DNA from: Phallus indusiatus
Lineage: Eukaryota > Basidiomycota > Agaricomycetes > Phallales > Phallaceae
DNA length: 64,000 nt
Reading direction: 5' to 3'
Assembly (NCBI GenBank): GCA_027605045.1
Contig: JAQFWX010000005.1
Location: forward strand, 1-64,000
The position numbers were made by a program, and so were the translations under genes. Below, piece by piece: positions 32,490 to 44,475 of the stretch; within the stretch, counting starts at the first letter, position 1; every line of letters begins with the position of its first letter. The notes under the pieces were generated by a model that was not told the DNA's origin, did not search any database, and saw nothing but the letters and a program-made list of their open reading frames with translations.

Positions 32490-35225
32490 CTAGTCCATAA
32501 CATCGAAAACGGTCTTCACAACATGCTCCGTTCTTCTACCCGTCCGCTTCAGAAATCCAACAAATTCCAGCTCATGAACGGTCCGCATAAACCGCGCTTG
32601 CAACTCTTTTTTATCCACACGAGGTTTATCCTTATTTATCTTACTCCCCTTCGTCAAACGAGATGGTCGTTTGTTACGAGGCTTAGTAGGGGTATCTTCG
32701 ATGTCCATCAAATCCTCTTCATCTTCGCCTTCGCTTTCGTCGTGTCCCTCGAAAGCTGTGACGAATGTTTGATACCAATCGTATAAATTGATCATTCTTC
32801 CGCTGTCGACGTAGCGTTGAAAAGCCAGCGTTATATCCGGTAAGGGACTTGTGTCTTTTTGTTTATGCGACGTTCCCCAGTCTAGATAACCTTGTGGTTC
32901 GAGAAGAGCTGTCACGATCGATACATGAACGTTGGGATTGAATGGCTAAATGATAGTTTGACAGGGGATTGAATTAAGGAGTTTCATCTACGCACGGAAT
33001 TAGGGAGGGTATCTTCGTTGGTCACCCAGATATCAAGTAAAGGAATATCATCAAAGGATATCAGTGTACTTCTGAGAACCAGTAAACGAGAAAAAATTAT
33101 GTACCGGAACAAAAAAATCAAAAAAGCCATTTACCTGAAATATCTTACGAGGAAATCACAGAACGCTTCCGATTTATTTGGTTGATTCATCGAGGCTGTA
33201 ATTTGGCTTCTGATGCCAGTTGTAAGATTTCGAAGGGCAGCCGGGAGATTGTTGATGAAATAGAATAACTCCTCCAATAGGGCTTCAGTTTGTACTCTGT
33301 CCAAAGCTCTGAAAATAAGTTTGAAGTAAAAAAATTGTTGAAAAAAATAAATTTCGTTCCGAGTGAAATTAGCCAACTTACTTGAATGATGAAACAACCG
33401 CATCAGCGATCGTATCACCCATCCCGGTTTGCAAAGCTTTCATTTGAATTTCCAATAACGACAACGAAGCGGTCTTTGCTTTTACCCCTCGAGCCCGACA
33501 AAATTTCTGAATGATACCCCATATGCGGAGAGCGACTTTCATATCGCGAATCCGGGTATGAAATGAATTTCTTCCTTTGATAGCATTTTCCATCACTTTT
33601 ACAGGTGAGAAATCCAACCAATCTGAGTTGGACATGTTCTGTGACAGCAATTTTAGTCTAACGTGTTTCATGAACGGCATCCACTTGGAGCTTTCTTCCG
33701 GTTCTTGTAGTGTTGTTGATAAGAAACTGTCGAAACTGGAAACACATAGAAGTGAGAGGGGGTTGTAGAAATGTTGCAGGTGGAGGATCTATAGCAAATT
33801 TTTGGTCGGTTCACATTAAGATAGTCGTAATTTATTAAATGTCACCTGAAGATTAGACAACAAGTTGTCCAGAGTGGTGTTATTTTGCGAGTACTCTGAT
33901 ATGATCATTTCTAAACTCGACGGTCCAATCATTAGACGGGGTACAAACTCGGGACTGAAAAACGTCTAATCAAGCAAATCAGCTTCCTAAGAAGGGAAAG
34001 ATTCTTTTCAAGGTTCTTGCGCTCTTACTTCTTCAATAATATGTTCAATCACTTGCCGATCACATGGAAGATTGAAATGTTCAAGACGAAGTTTGACAAG
34101 TGTTGATCGGGGAAGAGTGCGATTCAGGTAGCCGGTATCGGAAGCCGTCGTGAGGATTGTGAACGGTAAATCGGATATATGACAACTGCAGTACTCAGTT
34201 CATTTAATAGAAGCAGAACGATAAGATGTGAAAGCTTACTGGCAAAGATCCAGAAAATCGGCAAGAAGGGATGGCGCAATCAAGCTCATATCTGGGAGGA
34301 TTATTATCATTAGTATATCTGTGTCTTTCGACGAAAAAATCATCATTTATTTCACTGAATCATTGTAAGCAGCGTACCAAGCTCAGTCTTGACTTCTTCT
34401 ATCCAAGACTGTAGAACTTGTATATCGGAAGAGGATTTCAAATTTACTGCGCAATATCTCAGAAAAAAGCATGCAGTGATAAATTTTTCGTCTTCTTACA
34501 TTTTTCATGAAATGGATCAGATCTAAACCCGGCTATCATCGCCTTGACCATCGAAGCTAAATTAGTACAATCCGTATCGTGGATTTGGGAAACCATTGCG
34601 CGAGGCAATTTATCTTCAGGCTCGCCGGTCATCATCAAGATTGTGCGGACGTAGTGAAGAGAGGTATGGGCAAAAGCTCGATCAGAGCCTAATTATCTAC
34701 TGGTAAGCACGACAAAGTAAGGAAAAGGGGAGGAGAACAAACATGAAATGACAACAGTCATGATTTCCTGGACGGGAAGCAAAAATTCGTCGTCGGGTTT
34801 TAACGCAGATTCATAGATACATTGAATTGCCTCTTCCACAATAGGCTTTTGAAGTTTCAACAATAATACCTAGATAGAGCGAGATGAACACGGGTCTTTC
34901 AAATTGATGTTAGATTATTTTACCTTTATTCTCTCCAAACAATCATCCCAGGCTTTCCTATACGCCTGAAAACGAAACAGCGGTCCTTCAGGTAAATCAA
35001 TTTCTGACCGAGCCATAGGACCGTCTACGCCATTTTCTTCGGCGATATTGCCATTGCCTTCACTTCTTAATCAACCACTCCTTGTTCTACCCGTGAAGTA
35101 AAAAATACACGAACTTTCGTTATCTTCTTCATCAAATGGTATCAGAATAACACCCTACAAAGGACTTGAGCATAATAAACCAGAACTTGTTGTATCACCC
35201 TCACCTCATCCAGCAGATCAGCCAT
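32490..35225 (-). CDS. ORC3: origin recognition complex subunit 3 (ORC3)
   Basis: ORC3 is part of the six-subunit complex that marks replication origins and loads MCM2-7. The start MADLLDE is at 35225, followed by an intron, GVILIPFDEEDNESS, an N-terminal part ARSEIDLPEGPLFRFQAYRK and the ATPase-like region (EFLLPVQEIMTVVIS, RTILMMTGEPEDKLPRAMVS, DLPFTILTTASDTGYLNRTL). The insert/helical part is at 33150-33700 (MPFMKHVRLKLLSQNMSNSD, ALQTGMGDTIADAVVSS). The winged-helix C-terminus has AFQRYVDSGRMINLYDWYQ and FMRTVHELEFVGFLKRTGRR, ending FDVMD at 32490. More than ten introns; about 780 residues, normal for ORC3. It is divergent with the gene at 35347; about 120-190 bp separate the starts. Confidence 0.9.
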
Positions 35226-35257
35226 GAGATGAGTTTGAAATCGTGGACGTGTTATTG

Positions 35258-35263
35258 ACGCGT
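35258..35263. promoter_or_regulatory. MCB box (ACGCGT) in the ORC3 promoter
   Basis: A perfect, palindromic ACGCGT lies 33 bp upstream of the ORC3 ATG, within the short divergent promoter. In yeasts this element binds MBF (Mbp1/Swi6) and drives G1/S expression of replication genes. Confidence 0.6.
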
Positions 35264-35346
35264 TCAACTTTCAGGCTCAACGTCATCCGGGTGGGAATGT
35301 CGGCGTTTGCCGGTGAGGCCCAAGTGTAAAGCTCCTGGCAGGGTAT

Positions 35347-36554
35347 ATGTCAGCAAGGTGTTATCACTTTTCCCGACGACATTTGTCTCTTTTTTCGTTC
35401 TTTTTGACGGGACGAAGAATGTCGAATACGACGGCTCAGGAGGCACCACCACTCACGTTTCCAAAGTCTCCAGTGAAACCACTCGATAAGAGTAAGCAAA
35501 TCAAGACTGCGGGAGCTCTTATCATTGGGTCAGTAGTTCCGCTCGTGTCATCGCCAAATGTTAGCTCAATTGGACCTTCAGAGACGAAATATTAAACGGA
35601 AAGACCCAAGATACCAATAGTAATTTCTTTGCAAAGTATTGTTTCGAGTATGGGATAGAGCTGTGAGGGCCAATCGACTGCTGTTTTGCGTGCCACACCT
35701 AATTCTTCCCGGCTCAGTAAACGTATAGAAGTTATCGCAGATGACGAAGATGAAATGTGAGTCTACATATCCTTTGACCCAGTTGTACATTAACCCAAGT
35801 TTATTTTCAGTATAGAAGCCTCACGTCGGATGGTCAAGAACTACGATTTCGTCATAACCTCAGGCGGCATCGGCCCCACTCACGACGACATAACATACCA
35901 GTCCATCGCCAAAGCATTTAACCAACCCCTCAAATACCATGAAGAAACTCTAAGTCGACTAAATGCCCATGCTAACCGTCGCACAGACTTACAAAACCAA
36001 TCTGCAGAACAGAAGACCGCGCGCGAACGCATGGCTCTTTTTCCAGCTGGAGCCGAGGTCTTATTCGTAGGAGAAGATCTTTGGGTACCAGTGTGTAGAG
36101 TTGAGGAGAAATTGTGTATTTTCCCTGGGATACCGAGTCTATTTCAGCGGATGTTGACTGGGTTAACGCCTTATCTTTCTCTTCCGGATTCGAAACCTTT
36201 CCGGCTTCTTATACATACCAGGTATGCCTACGAACCCTTTCGGTAGTCCTACGTATCTCATCCCTTCAATTGATCAGTCTGCCTGAATCCTCTATCGCAC
36301 CATATCTCACATCTTTGCATCAACGGTTAAAGACAGATCAAATTCGTGTAGGATCCTACCCTTTATTACAAAAGGGAGTTACTGTATCCTTAATCGGTCA
36401 AGACGAGACCAAGATAAGACAGATTGGTGACGAGGTCTGAACATCTATCTTCATCATGCTTTTTTTCCACTCTTGGCTTAATGGAACTTAGGTGGCAAAT
36501 GAAATCCAAGGCAAGGTTTTGCCTGATGGTGCCGAAGACCCAACGAGGAAGTAA
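35347..36554 (+). CDS. MoCF-biosynthesis-fold protein (molybdopterin-binding domain; FLAD1 N-terminal/CinA-like)
   Basis: Six exons encode about 290 residues. Motifs of the MoaB/MogA-type fold are [19 protein letters not shown] (35505-35600), [20 protein letters not shown] (35848-35905) and [13 protein letters not shown] (36117-36155). The C-terminal part has [20 protein letters not shown] and [17 protein letters not shown], and TAA is at 36552-36554. Fungal stand-alone proteins of this type resemble the N-terminal hydrolase-like half of human FAD synthase; no PAPS-reductase (FADS) domain follows. The start may be 35347 ([19 protein letters not shown], possible mitochondrial presequence) or 35419 ([11 protein letters not shown]). 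Transcribed divergently from ORC3. Confidence 0.8.
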
Positions 36555-37630
36555 TTGAAATCTCTTTTTTTTTATCTATTAGTAAATTTATTGGACAATG
36601 ATCTCTTGTAAACATGACTGGGTCATTTGTCGTATATAAAGTCACTTCCTGCTCTGCTAACCAACCGCGCTTCGGAGGAAGGATTAAATTTTCTCTCGAC
36701 GTTTGCTCCGCTCTCTCGTGTATATGGCGCATATGAAGTCATACCCATTCACCCAACCCATCTATTCATTACCATATCCTCAACTATACCTGTGAGTTTC
36801 TGGAACCCATCATCCACATTGTTCACAATTGCTCACATTTCATAAAGCACTACACGCACATATAACTCTCCCCAACTTTCACATGGTTATTGAAGGCGAG
36901 ATATGTACACTCTTCCAAAAAGCGAACGCATATTCTTGGTTTTGTCATTTCTGATGCCCTCATACTCCTTCTAAACATTTCCGAATACCTGATAGTCTCT
37001 CAGGATGAAGACGTCGTACGCATGTGATATTCAAAGGACTCCATAAATCATGGCACGCAGACGGTCAACTCAGTTACGGCGATCAATCTGGCACATGTAT
37101 TTTGTTTCGTGTCCGCCCTTTTCCTTTCAGAGCATGGTCAGGTCCTATTGTGGACACATATATATATATGTGCAACCGGAGACTACGCTGTCAATTTGAA
37201 CCGCGTCGTACGACCATGTCCAAGTCTGCTGGACGTACTGGACGTTGGGATTGAGGACTTCTACTCTATCCGGTCCACTAGAAGCTTGTGCCAAAGCGAC
37301 GGATTATACAACTAACAAAATAGATCATGATACTTAAGAATAACACAAGGGATACACCGACATATATCTGTTAATTATGTTATACAAATTCTACTAATAT
37401 CCCACAAAACGCTACTAATCTCTTTTACATAACTGGCACGACGATAGAGGAAGAAATCATCAGGTATTGTTGCCACAATGATATAGAAAACAAAAGCGCT
37501 CGTCCCAGAGAAAGAAAGTGGTAATGATGCTGAGCTTGTCCGAAGGTAATCCATTGCCAGAACGAAACGCAGGAGCAGAAATAATAGAGCATTTGGAAAC
37601 CTTAAAACACCTTTTGCGATTGCTCGACTT
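36555..37630. other. intergenic
   Basis: About 1.1 kb between convergent genes, with short random ORFs and a catatatatatatgtg palindromic AT run at 37158-37172. No gene is recognised. Confidence 0.5.
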
Positions 37631-40600
37631 TTATGAATCCTGCTGCATCAGCTTAATAACCCTCCTATCTCTTTCTCCAACAACTTTAACAACACCCTCC
37701 GTCTCCAACCCTCGAACCGCATCGGTGAATTCCGCATTATCGATCGGAATACTGCTCTGAGTAGACAGCATCTTGACCACCTCCGTCCATCGAATACCAC
37801 GACTCCCAGCACCGCTAGTCTCCAGTAACTTGACCAACTCTCTCTTCAAGTCAGCACGAAGTCTTCTCTGGTGCTGACCAGCTCCTGTATTCAACATTTC
37901 CATGTCAATAGCACCAGTACGCGGGTCAGTTGCTGAGGTTCGTATTGCTTCTCTCATGAGACGACAGGCTTCTTGAACATCTTGCAACTCGACGAATTGC
38001 GATAGTCGCATACGCGCATGTGCTTCTGAAAGACGAATCATGCTCTCGAGTTGTCTGGTTGTAGCTGTGATTCGACGTTCAGACGAATTGGGATCTTCTC
38101 CTTGCTTTCGCATGTCCACATAGGCAGAGACGAGTTCTTCAGAGGCTGCTTCTGTGATGATTGGATGCACCTTCGACCTTGCATACGAGATGTAGGAAGA
38201 AAGAGTCTCTATTGGCTTTTTTGTATAAATCCGTCAGCTCATAAGAATAGAAATATTTGAACAAGACAATGATGGCTTACCAGGATCTCTTCCTCAGCAG
38301 GCCTCGAGGGTGTATCTTCAATATAAAGTCCAACTAAATGTTGCGCGAGTTTTCTATCGGCGATCTCATCAATCTTATCCAGCACAAGATACAGCAAATC
38401 AAAACGCGAAATAAGTGTCGGTGGCAAGTCGATATTCTTCGTGACAGGCCAATCGGGGTTGTATCGTGATCCTACAGGATTAGCAGCCGCAAGAAGAGAC
38501 GTGCGAGCGTTGAGTGTAGTGATAATCCCAGCTTTGGCGATGGATACTGTTTGTTGTTCCATCACTTCATGGAGCACACTTCTTGTTGCGTCAGACATTT
38601 TGTCGAACTCGTCGATGCAACAGATACCGCCGTCGCTCAAGACAAGTGCACCACTATATTTATATATTAGTATATAATTAATTGTCGTATCGTACTGTTG
38701 TACGCTCACCTCTCTAAAACCAGTTGTTTCGAATCGGGATCACGAGTTACATAGGCAGTCAATCCGACAGCAGAGGAACCCTTTCCAGACGTATAAACAC
38801 CACGAGGCGCAAGTTTATGTACATACTACCAAAATCATTAGATTTAATTCAACGTCACGGAAAGGGCGACTTAAACTTACCTGCAGCATCTGGGATTTAC
38901 TCGTTCCCGGATCTCCAACGAGCAGTACGTTAATATCTCCTCTGTACCTCGGCCCTCCACCTCCACCACCTTTAGCAATATTCTTGTTCGTTCCTCCAAA
39001 TAACTGCAACAGAATCCCTTTTTTGACATCATCCATCCCCCAAATCGAAGGAGCCAAAGACTGAGACAAAACGTCGTATACATCAGGCCGAAGACTCAAC
39101 ATCCGTATCTCAGCTTCCAGGCGTGCCCGTTTACTAAGAGCTCCGCCTTCTCCTTGACCTTGACCTTGACCTTCTCCTTCTGGCGGATCATCCAGCTGCA
39201 ATTCCGTCTCGTCTTCATCCTCTCCTCCTTTAATCCCAATCCCACCGACACCAGGAATTCGCGCTTCACCGGAACGCGTGGATTTATCAAACCCAAGCCG
39301 ATCTCTACTACCTCGTTTGATATGGACAACATCCACATACGTCTTAAAAAGACTTTTAATCGTTCTCTGACGATTATTAACTCTAACTGGCTCGCTCCTG
39401 AAAATACCGGTGACAGTCAATCTGTCACCAGGTCTCGTAACGTCAACCAGCTCGTCATAAACGCATAAAGAGACTGTGTGGGGTGTTTGTCCATCCGGCA
39501 CGGAGTCTGGTGTTTCTTGGAGTCGTATGATTTGGCGATCTGCGAATTCGCAGCGGTTGTGAATGAGATTCATTGTTCCTTCTGAACGACAGAGATCGCG
39601 TGGGCAGCGTTCTGGTTCGGTTATACGTCCTCGGTCAATGTCTACTTGTACGGTGTGGGAGCAGGATGAGCATCGGAAGAAAGCTAAGAGGTAAAGGTCA
39701 GGTTATTAAGGTTGAGTTCAAAAAATTTGTTATTTGGCGTACCTGTTTTCATATCTGGAATAATAGGAGTAGCACGTATGACAAGACCTTTTATCGTCAC
39801 AAGTTTATCGGTATCTTGAAATATAAATATCAGCTTCCAATATAATTGGATGAAACAATTTTCTAGCTCTTACCACTAGGATTTAAATCTCTCATATTCC
39901 CAGCTTTCTCACCAAACGGCCGCACTTTATAAACACGCCCAACAATCTCCTCCATCTCATCTTCACCTTGCTGACCAGCCATACCATCAACTCCGGCTTC
40001 GTGATCCTCCTCCGCAATAGACAACATCAAATCTTTCAAAACCTGATCCATAGCGGGAATAACTTCCTGCGGGTATTTGAGCAGCTGCGAATGGAGCTTT
40101 TTTGAAGGCGGATACGCCAACAAATTCGTCGCGTCCAGATTCAAATTCGTCTGGCCTGTTTTGCGCATTCGGCGTAAGAAGGTTATGTATAACAATTCTT
40201 CGCCTTCTTCCGGAGTGGCGAGCATTTGTGTGGCGCGTCCGTTCTCGCGATCGTACGCGACTCGGTATTTTATTTTAAAGCCACGAAGGAAATCGGTGAA
40301 TAATGCCATTGACTCAAGGAGGGATACGTTCGTTCCCCATATTGCGCGGTAGGTGTCTCCATGCTCTGATGGTTGCTCTGGTGCGGATAAAGGAGGGGCA
40401 GATGATTGTGGAAGGACAAGACCGTCAGAGTTTGAGTTGGGGGTATCGGCGGTAGTGTCGTTGTTGGGTGGTCGCCGTTGCGCGAGTGGGCTTGAAGGTA
40501 TTGCACCTGAAGAATGGATATCGCCCCTCCTGTTGCGCTTTGGAGTAGGCGATTGAGGAAAATCAAGTGGATCTGACAAATTTGAGGAGAAAAGACCTTG

Positions 40601-40923
40601 TTATAGGAAGAAAGCAAAAAACGCGTGAATTACGTGAATTTAGTAGTATTTTCACGCTCACCCTGACTAGGTAAATCCTGCCTTATAGGAAGACCTAACG
40701 CTCTACGCGCGACGGAGCCTCGAAAAGGTGAGCTCGACGCGACATTATTATCATGCCGCCGTGGCATTTTGAACGGTGTTCCTGCTATGGAGGGCGTGTC
40801 TGATGGCTGGAATAAAGGCATCCTGCTGGGTGCATTGGGAATCGTTCCACCCCCAGATTGGGTGTTATCTTGCATGTTAACATCTTCTGCTTCGGACGAC
40901 GGGAAAGGCAGTGGTGAAGACAT
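37631..40923 (-). CDS. MCM4: DNA replication licensing factor MCM4
   Basis: MCM4 is a subunit of the MCM2-7 replicative helicase. The start [19 protein letters not shown] is at 40923. The Ser/Pro-rich N-terminal extension (40300-40920, a kinase-target-like tail) leads into the MCM N domain ([40 protein letters not shown]). A zinc finger follows with [11 protein letters not shown] and RCPRDLC (39600-39690). The AAA+ core has [20 protein letters not shown], Walker [10 protein letters not shown] (near 38910), Walker [16 protein letters not shown] (near 38600), [17 protein letters not shown] and the arginine finger [14 protein letters not shown] (near 38400). The C-terminal winged helix ends VIKLMQQDS at 37631. 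About 950 residues, normal for the family. All helicase motifs are present; six or more short introns. Confidence 0.95.
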
Positions 40924-40948
40924 GTTGTTGCTTTTTGGTGAGAAAATT

Positions 40949-40974
40949 AGGCGCGAGACAGTGACGTCGCGTCA
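40949..40974. promoter_or_regulatory. CGCG-rich putative G1/S elements between MCM4 and PPX1
   Basis: The 131-bp divergent promoter carries aggcgcgag (E2F/DSC1-like) and tgacgtcgcgtca, a near-palindrome with a CGCG core and an ATF/CRE-like TGACGTC half. They lie 26-51 bp upstream of the MCM4 start. These are consistent with cell-cycle control but are not exact MCB sites. Confidence 0.4.
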
Positions 40975-41054
40975 CGGTGTGTGTGATGCTTATGCCATTG
41001 CGTTCCCGATTATTTTCTTTCTTTCCACAACGTCGATTAATATCAATATCTACG

Positions 41055-42418
41055 ATGGCATCGCAGTCTTTCTCGGAGTTTCTGTTTGCGAATCGTCAGC
41101 GCTATCTTGATGCTTTGAAAGCTGGAAAAGCCAAAGATTGGACAGTTGTAGTAGGCAATGAAGCCGGAGGTGAAGCACCACCATACTCCCAAATTCTCTT
41201 TATAGCTCTGGAAAATAAGAAACAGCAAGAATGACATGATGAATCTCTAATATAGATCTTGACACATCAGCCTGTTCACTCGCATATTCTTACCTATCTA
41301 CAACAATCTTCAATAACCCAACCATCGCACTGTTGCGTACAGCACGGTCCGATTTCCATTTACGAGCTGAAAATGATTATGCATTCGGACTCGCGAAACT
41401 GAGAGAGGATCATTCGGATTTACTGTGCATAGACGATATATCGCACGAGATGTTTTCTCAACATGTGCTGCGATCATCGTTTGCGCTGGTAGATCATAAT
41501 CGTCTGGACCGCATGTTCACCGGCACTCCAGGATCGGATGCTTCTCCACGAGTTGTATCGATAATTGATCATCATGCCGACGAAGGCTTTCATTTGGATG
41601 CACAGAATAGAACAATAGTCGTTCCTGTCGGGAGCTGTGCTTCTCTAGTCGCAAAGCACTTTTCTTCCCATTGGCAGCCAGTCTCAGACGGTACACCGGC
41701 CATTTCACCGGACGTGGCGACGCTCCTCCTAACGGCAATTTTAATCGACACAAACGGACTTAAAAAGAACGGAAAAGCCGTTCAAATAGACTACGACGCA
41801 GTCGGACTTTTATTACCGAGGTCGAACTTGAAGTTGACCGAATCAGTCTCGAATGAGGCAGACCAGGTCAAGATCGCCGATATCGCGCGGACGCTCAATA
41901 CCCTTAAAAGCTCAATTTCTCATTTATCTAGCAGAGATCTTTTGAGACGAGACTACAAAGAGTATAGCTTCACTCGGAACGAGTCACCCAAGACCATTTC
42001 AGTCGGAATCGCGTCAGTGCCTCTGAGCCTCAAGACTTGGCTTAAACTTCACCCGTCCCCTGAATTTTGGAATGCCCTTGATCAGTGGCTGGGAGAACGT
42101 CATTTGGACGTTCTCGGCGTTTTATTCAGCTTTCGCTCCGAGAAGAAAAACAAACATAAGCGTCAGACGCTGTGGCTTGTGAGACAGGGCCTAGACGAGT
42201 TGCGATGCGGGCTTTTCAAGGGTTTGGAGGCACGAGGAGAGTTGGAGCTCGAAGTGAAGGCGCTGAAGAAAGCGCATGTGGAAGGTGTGGAGAGAATCAA
42301 GTCCGGGGATGTCGTGACGAAGGCGGGTGGGCACGCGAAAGTATGGAAGCAGCTGAAAGTGGATGCAACTCGGAAAATTGTCACACCGTTGGTCAAAAGT
42401 ATCATAGAACAGTTGTAG
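41055..42418 (+). CDS. PPX1: exopolyphosphatase PPX1 (DHH/DHHA2 family)
   Basis: PPX1 releases orthophosphate from the ends of polyphosphate chains, using metal ions held by conserved aspartates. Two exons (41055-41170, then about 41256-42418) give roughly 426 residues. The start MASQSFSEFLFANRQRYLDA is followed by WTVVVGNEAGGDLDTSACSL (first metal-binding motif, spanning the intron), LLCIDDIS, VSIIDHHADEG (DHH motif, near 41560), GSCASLVAKHF and AILIDTNGLKK (near 41740). The DHHA2 domain has LLRRDYKEY, VGIASVPLSLKTWL and LDVLGVLFSF. An in-frame upstream ATG at 40977 would add a basic, possibly mitochondrial N-terminus; 41055 is preferred by homology. Divergent from MCM4. Confidence 0.92.
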
Positions 42419-42549
42419 TTTAAATTTGAGTGATAATTATCACGAGAGCACGCAGTGAACCGGCATTTTGATAAAAATTTCCGTTGAGATAGTGGTTCCC
42501 GGTGTTTTCGGCACACTATGACGTAATTTGGAAACAAAAGAGAAACCAC

Positions 42550-42641
42550 CGACAACAGCAGGATTTGAACCTGCGCCCTCAAAGAGGATCAGATACGACG
42601 GTAATTCGAGTCTGACGCCTTAACCACTCGGCCATGTTGCC
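42550..42641 (-). tRNA. tRNA-Ser(CGA) with a 10-nt intron
   Basis: The 5' acceptor strand GGCAACA pairs with 3' TGTTGTC (one G-U), discriminator G. The D arm is GCCGAGTGGTTAAGGC. The anticodon stem is TCAGA/TCTGA with loop CT-CGA-A and a 10-nt insert between positions 37 and 38, the canonical intron place. A long variable arm TCCTC-TTT-GAGGG marks a class II tRNA, and the T arm is GCAGGTTCAAATCCTGC. A pol III T-run (CTCTTTTG) follows about 10 nt downstream. tRNA-Ser(CGA) also carries an intron in budding yeast. The mature length is about 82 nt. Confidence 0.95.
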
Positions 42642-43100
42642 CTGTCGGGGTCCGGCTCCTGAGTCTATAACACGCAAATAAACATTATGGCATTTCTAAG
42701 GCATTTGGATGAAAACACAACTACCGAAAAACAATGCAAAAGTCCCAATTACATAAAAGTAATTACATTGGCATGAAGATAAATCAGAAAACTGGTTAGA
42801 TCTCTCATTAAAAATAGAAAAGACGCAAAGAGGAAGAAAAAATAAACAAGAAAAATAAATCAACAATCAGTAAGGCTGCGCCAGGTGAGAGTTGTGTGGT
42901 ATATATATCGTCAGAAATAATGAGTGGCAGACAGATATGTCACAGATTACGAAAAAATACCAGAGAAAAAAACAACAGGAGAAGAGAGTCTATTTCTTAA
43001 ACAAACAAAGGCAGTATCACCTCAACGAAATAAAGAGTTTACACATTGGGGTCAAAGAAAAGAGCCTATAGTGATTCGTTCGGTGGCTGAGTTTTTTAGA
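42642..43100. other. intergenic
   Basis: A/T- and purine-rich; includes the 5' flank of the tRNA gene and the 3' flank of the secreted-protein gene. Nothing recognised. Confidence 0.5.
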
Positions 43101-44475
43101 CTACCCGGTTCCAAAAAGATGACGTACCACAGGAATCAGAGTTCCATTGCTCAAAGGGGAGGGTTGTTCTCCTGTAAGATACAACGTGTTGTTGTTTTGA
43201 TTATATGCGATAAAAGTCGCTGGCGATTGGCCATTGCTATTGATCCAGTGAGCTAAAGATAAAACATTGAATAAATCAAATAATTTTCGAAATTAGTGAA
43301 TGAAATAGACCTGTTAGTTCTCCTGTACCCTGGTTCAGTGTCCATATGGCGGACTCGACTGCCCCCTGAGAAGAGGAGACGGGACGTGAGCCGGGGCCGC
43401 TACAAGAGTGAAGGGAGGTCAGGAAATCAGAATGCCGAGTTTGGGGTGGGAGAGAAGATCACACGAACTTTGAGGAACATTACTTAGTAAGACGGCACTA
43501 TTTTCTCATGGTCGTTAGTGTCGGCTTGACGGGAACACCACGCGGGAAATGCGGGAAGAAGATGTAAGATCGTTTACGTACTTGTTGGAGCCAACGGCCA
43601 AGTTTGAGCTGGAGGCGTTGAGGGCGAGGGCAACGCCCCCGAGTTTGTTAGGTCCTGGGAATTTGGGATTCTGCAAGTTCGGGTAAAGAAAAGAAAATTA
43701 CATAAGTTAGTTTTATTTTTTGTTGTTGTGGATTGATTTTTTTTGTCGTATCAGAATTCGAGAATCGTTATCATCGATCAAAGAATTCCGTATACACTCA
43801 CTTGAGCTGTGATATCAACAGGTGCTAGAGAAGATTTTGATATATCCAGTGTAACCGATAGCTTGTCTGTTTGGTTGGTTGTTACGCCATTCCTAAAATG
43901 CGAGAAAAAAGCGGGTCATGTGCTATGTTCAGTCTGGCGGCTAGCACGGATGGACGGCGAACGTACAATCCCTGAGGGGTGTTCATCAAGTAGCCTAGCT
44001 CAGTGCTGTTGAGTGCTCGGACTTGAATGAAGCCTTGTACACTGAGCGAGATGGAGAGAGGGAAGGTTGGGGAAAAAAATCTCAATTGTCGTTTTTCGAA
44101 TCAAACAAATAAACAGACCTCGTGCTGGTCGCAGTTGCAGTCGGGGAAGGTGCGGGCGACGCGCTAGCACTAGCACTAGGACCGGATCCTATAGTAGAAC
44201 ACACGACGAGGAAGGCATGGTCAGAAGAAACATGACAAGCCTGTCAAAAAAAAAACCTCACGAGCGTAAAGTCTGGATGACTCCCTCTCATGAGAATCCA
44301 TTCCTGGCAGAAAACGACCGAAACGATAAAGAGCCGACGACACGCCTCTTCGAGTGTTGCTCTGCGTTACCGCACGCGAACCGTAGGCGGACACTGATGA
44401 CGACGACCATGCGAGCAGGAGGTACACTGCAGCAATCACGAACTTTGACCACGAGGAGCGACCGAATAGGATCAT
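43101..44475 (-). CDS. secreted protein of unknown function (agaricomycete-type, mucin-like N-terminus)
   Basis: From ATG 44475 the protein starts MILFGRSSWSKFVIAAVYLL, with a signal peptide ending near SSSSVSA. After a Ser/Arg linker comes a Ser/Ala/Pro/Thr-rich exon (SGPSASASASPAPSPTATA, 44105-44190). Short exons then carry GFIQVRALNSTELGYLMNTP (43960-44040), NGVTTNQTDKLSVTLDIS (43810-43900), PNKLGGVALALNASSSNLAV (43585-43670), VESAIWTLNQGTGELT (43310-43360) and WINSNGQSPATFIAYNQNN with LYLTGEQPSPLSNGTLIPVV (43120-43260). Introns have GT-AG ends. The pattern of repeated small strands resembles a common secreted family in mushrooms with no assigned role. The 3' end (TAG 43101) and one internal junction near 43930 are uncertain. 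Confidence 0.6.

Noticed and set aside
36627..37315. Several overlapping plus-strand ORFs between the MoCF gene and MCM4
   Set aside because: They lack splice partners, conserved motifs and a shared frame; likely chance.
32490..42418. ORC3-MCM4 region as a secondary-metabolite or functional gene cluster
   Set aside because: The intervening genes (MoCF protein, PPX1) do not share a biosynthetic route; proximity is better explained by divergent promoter sharing.
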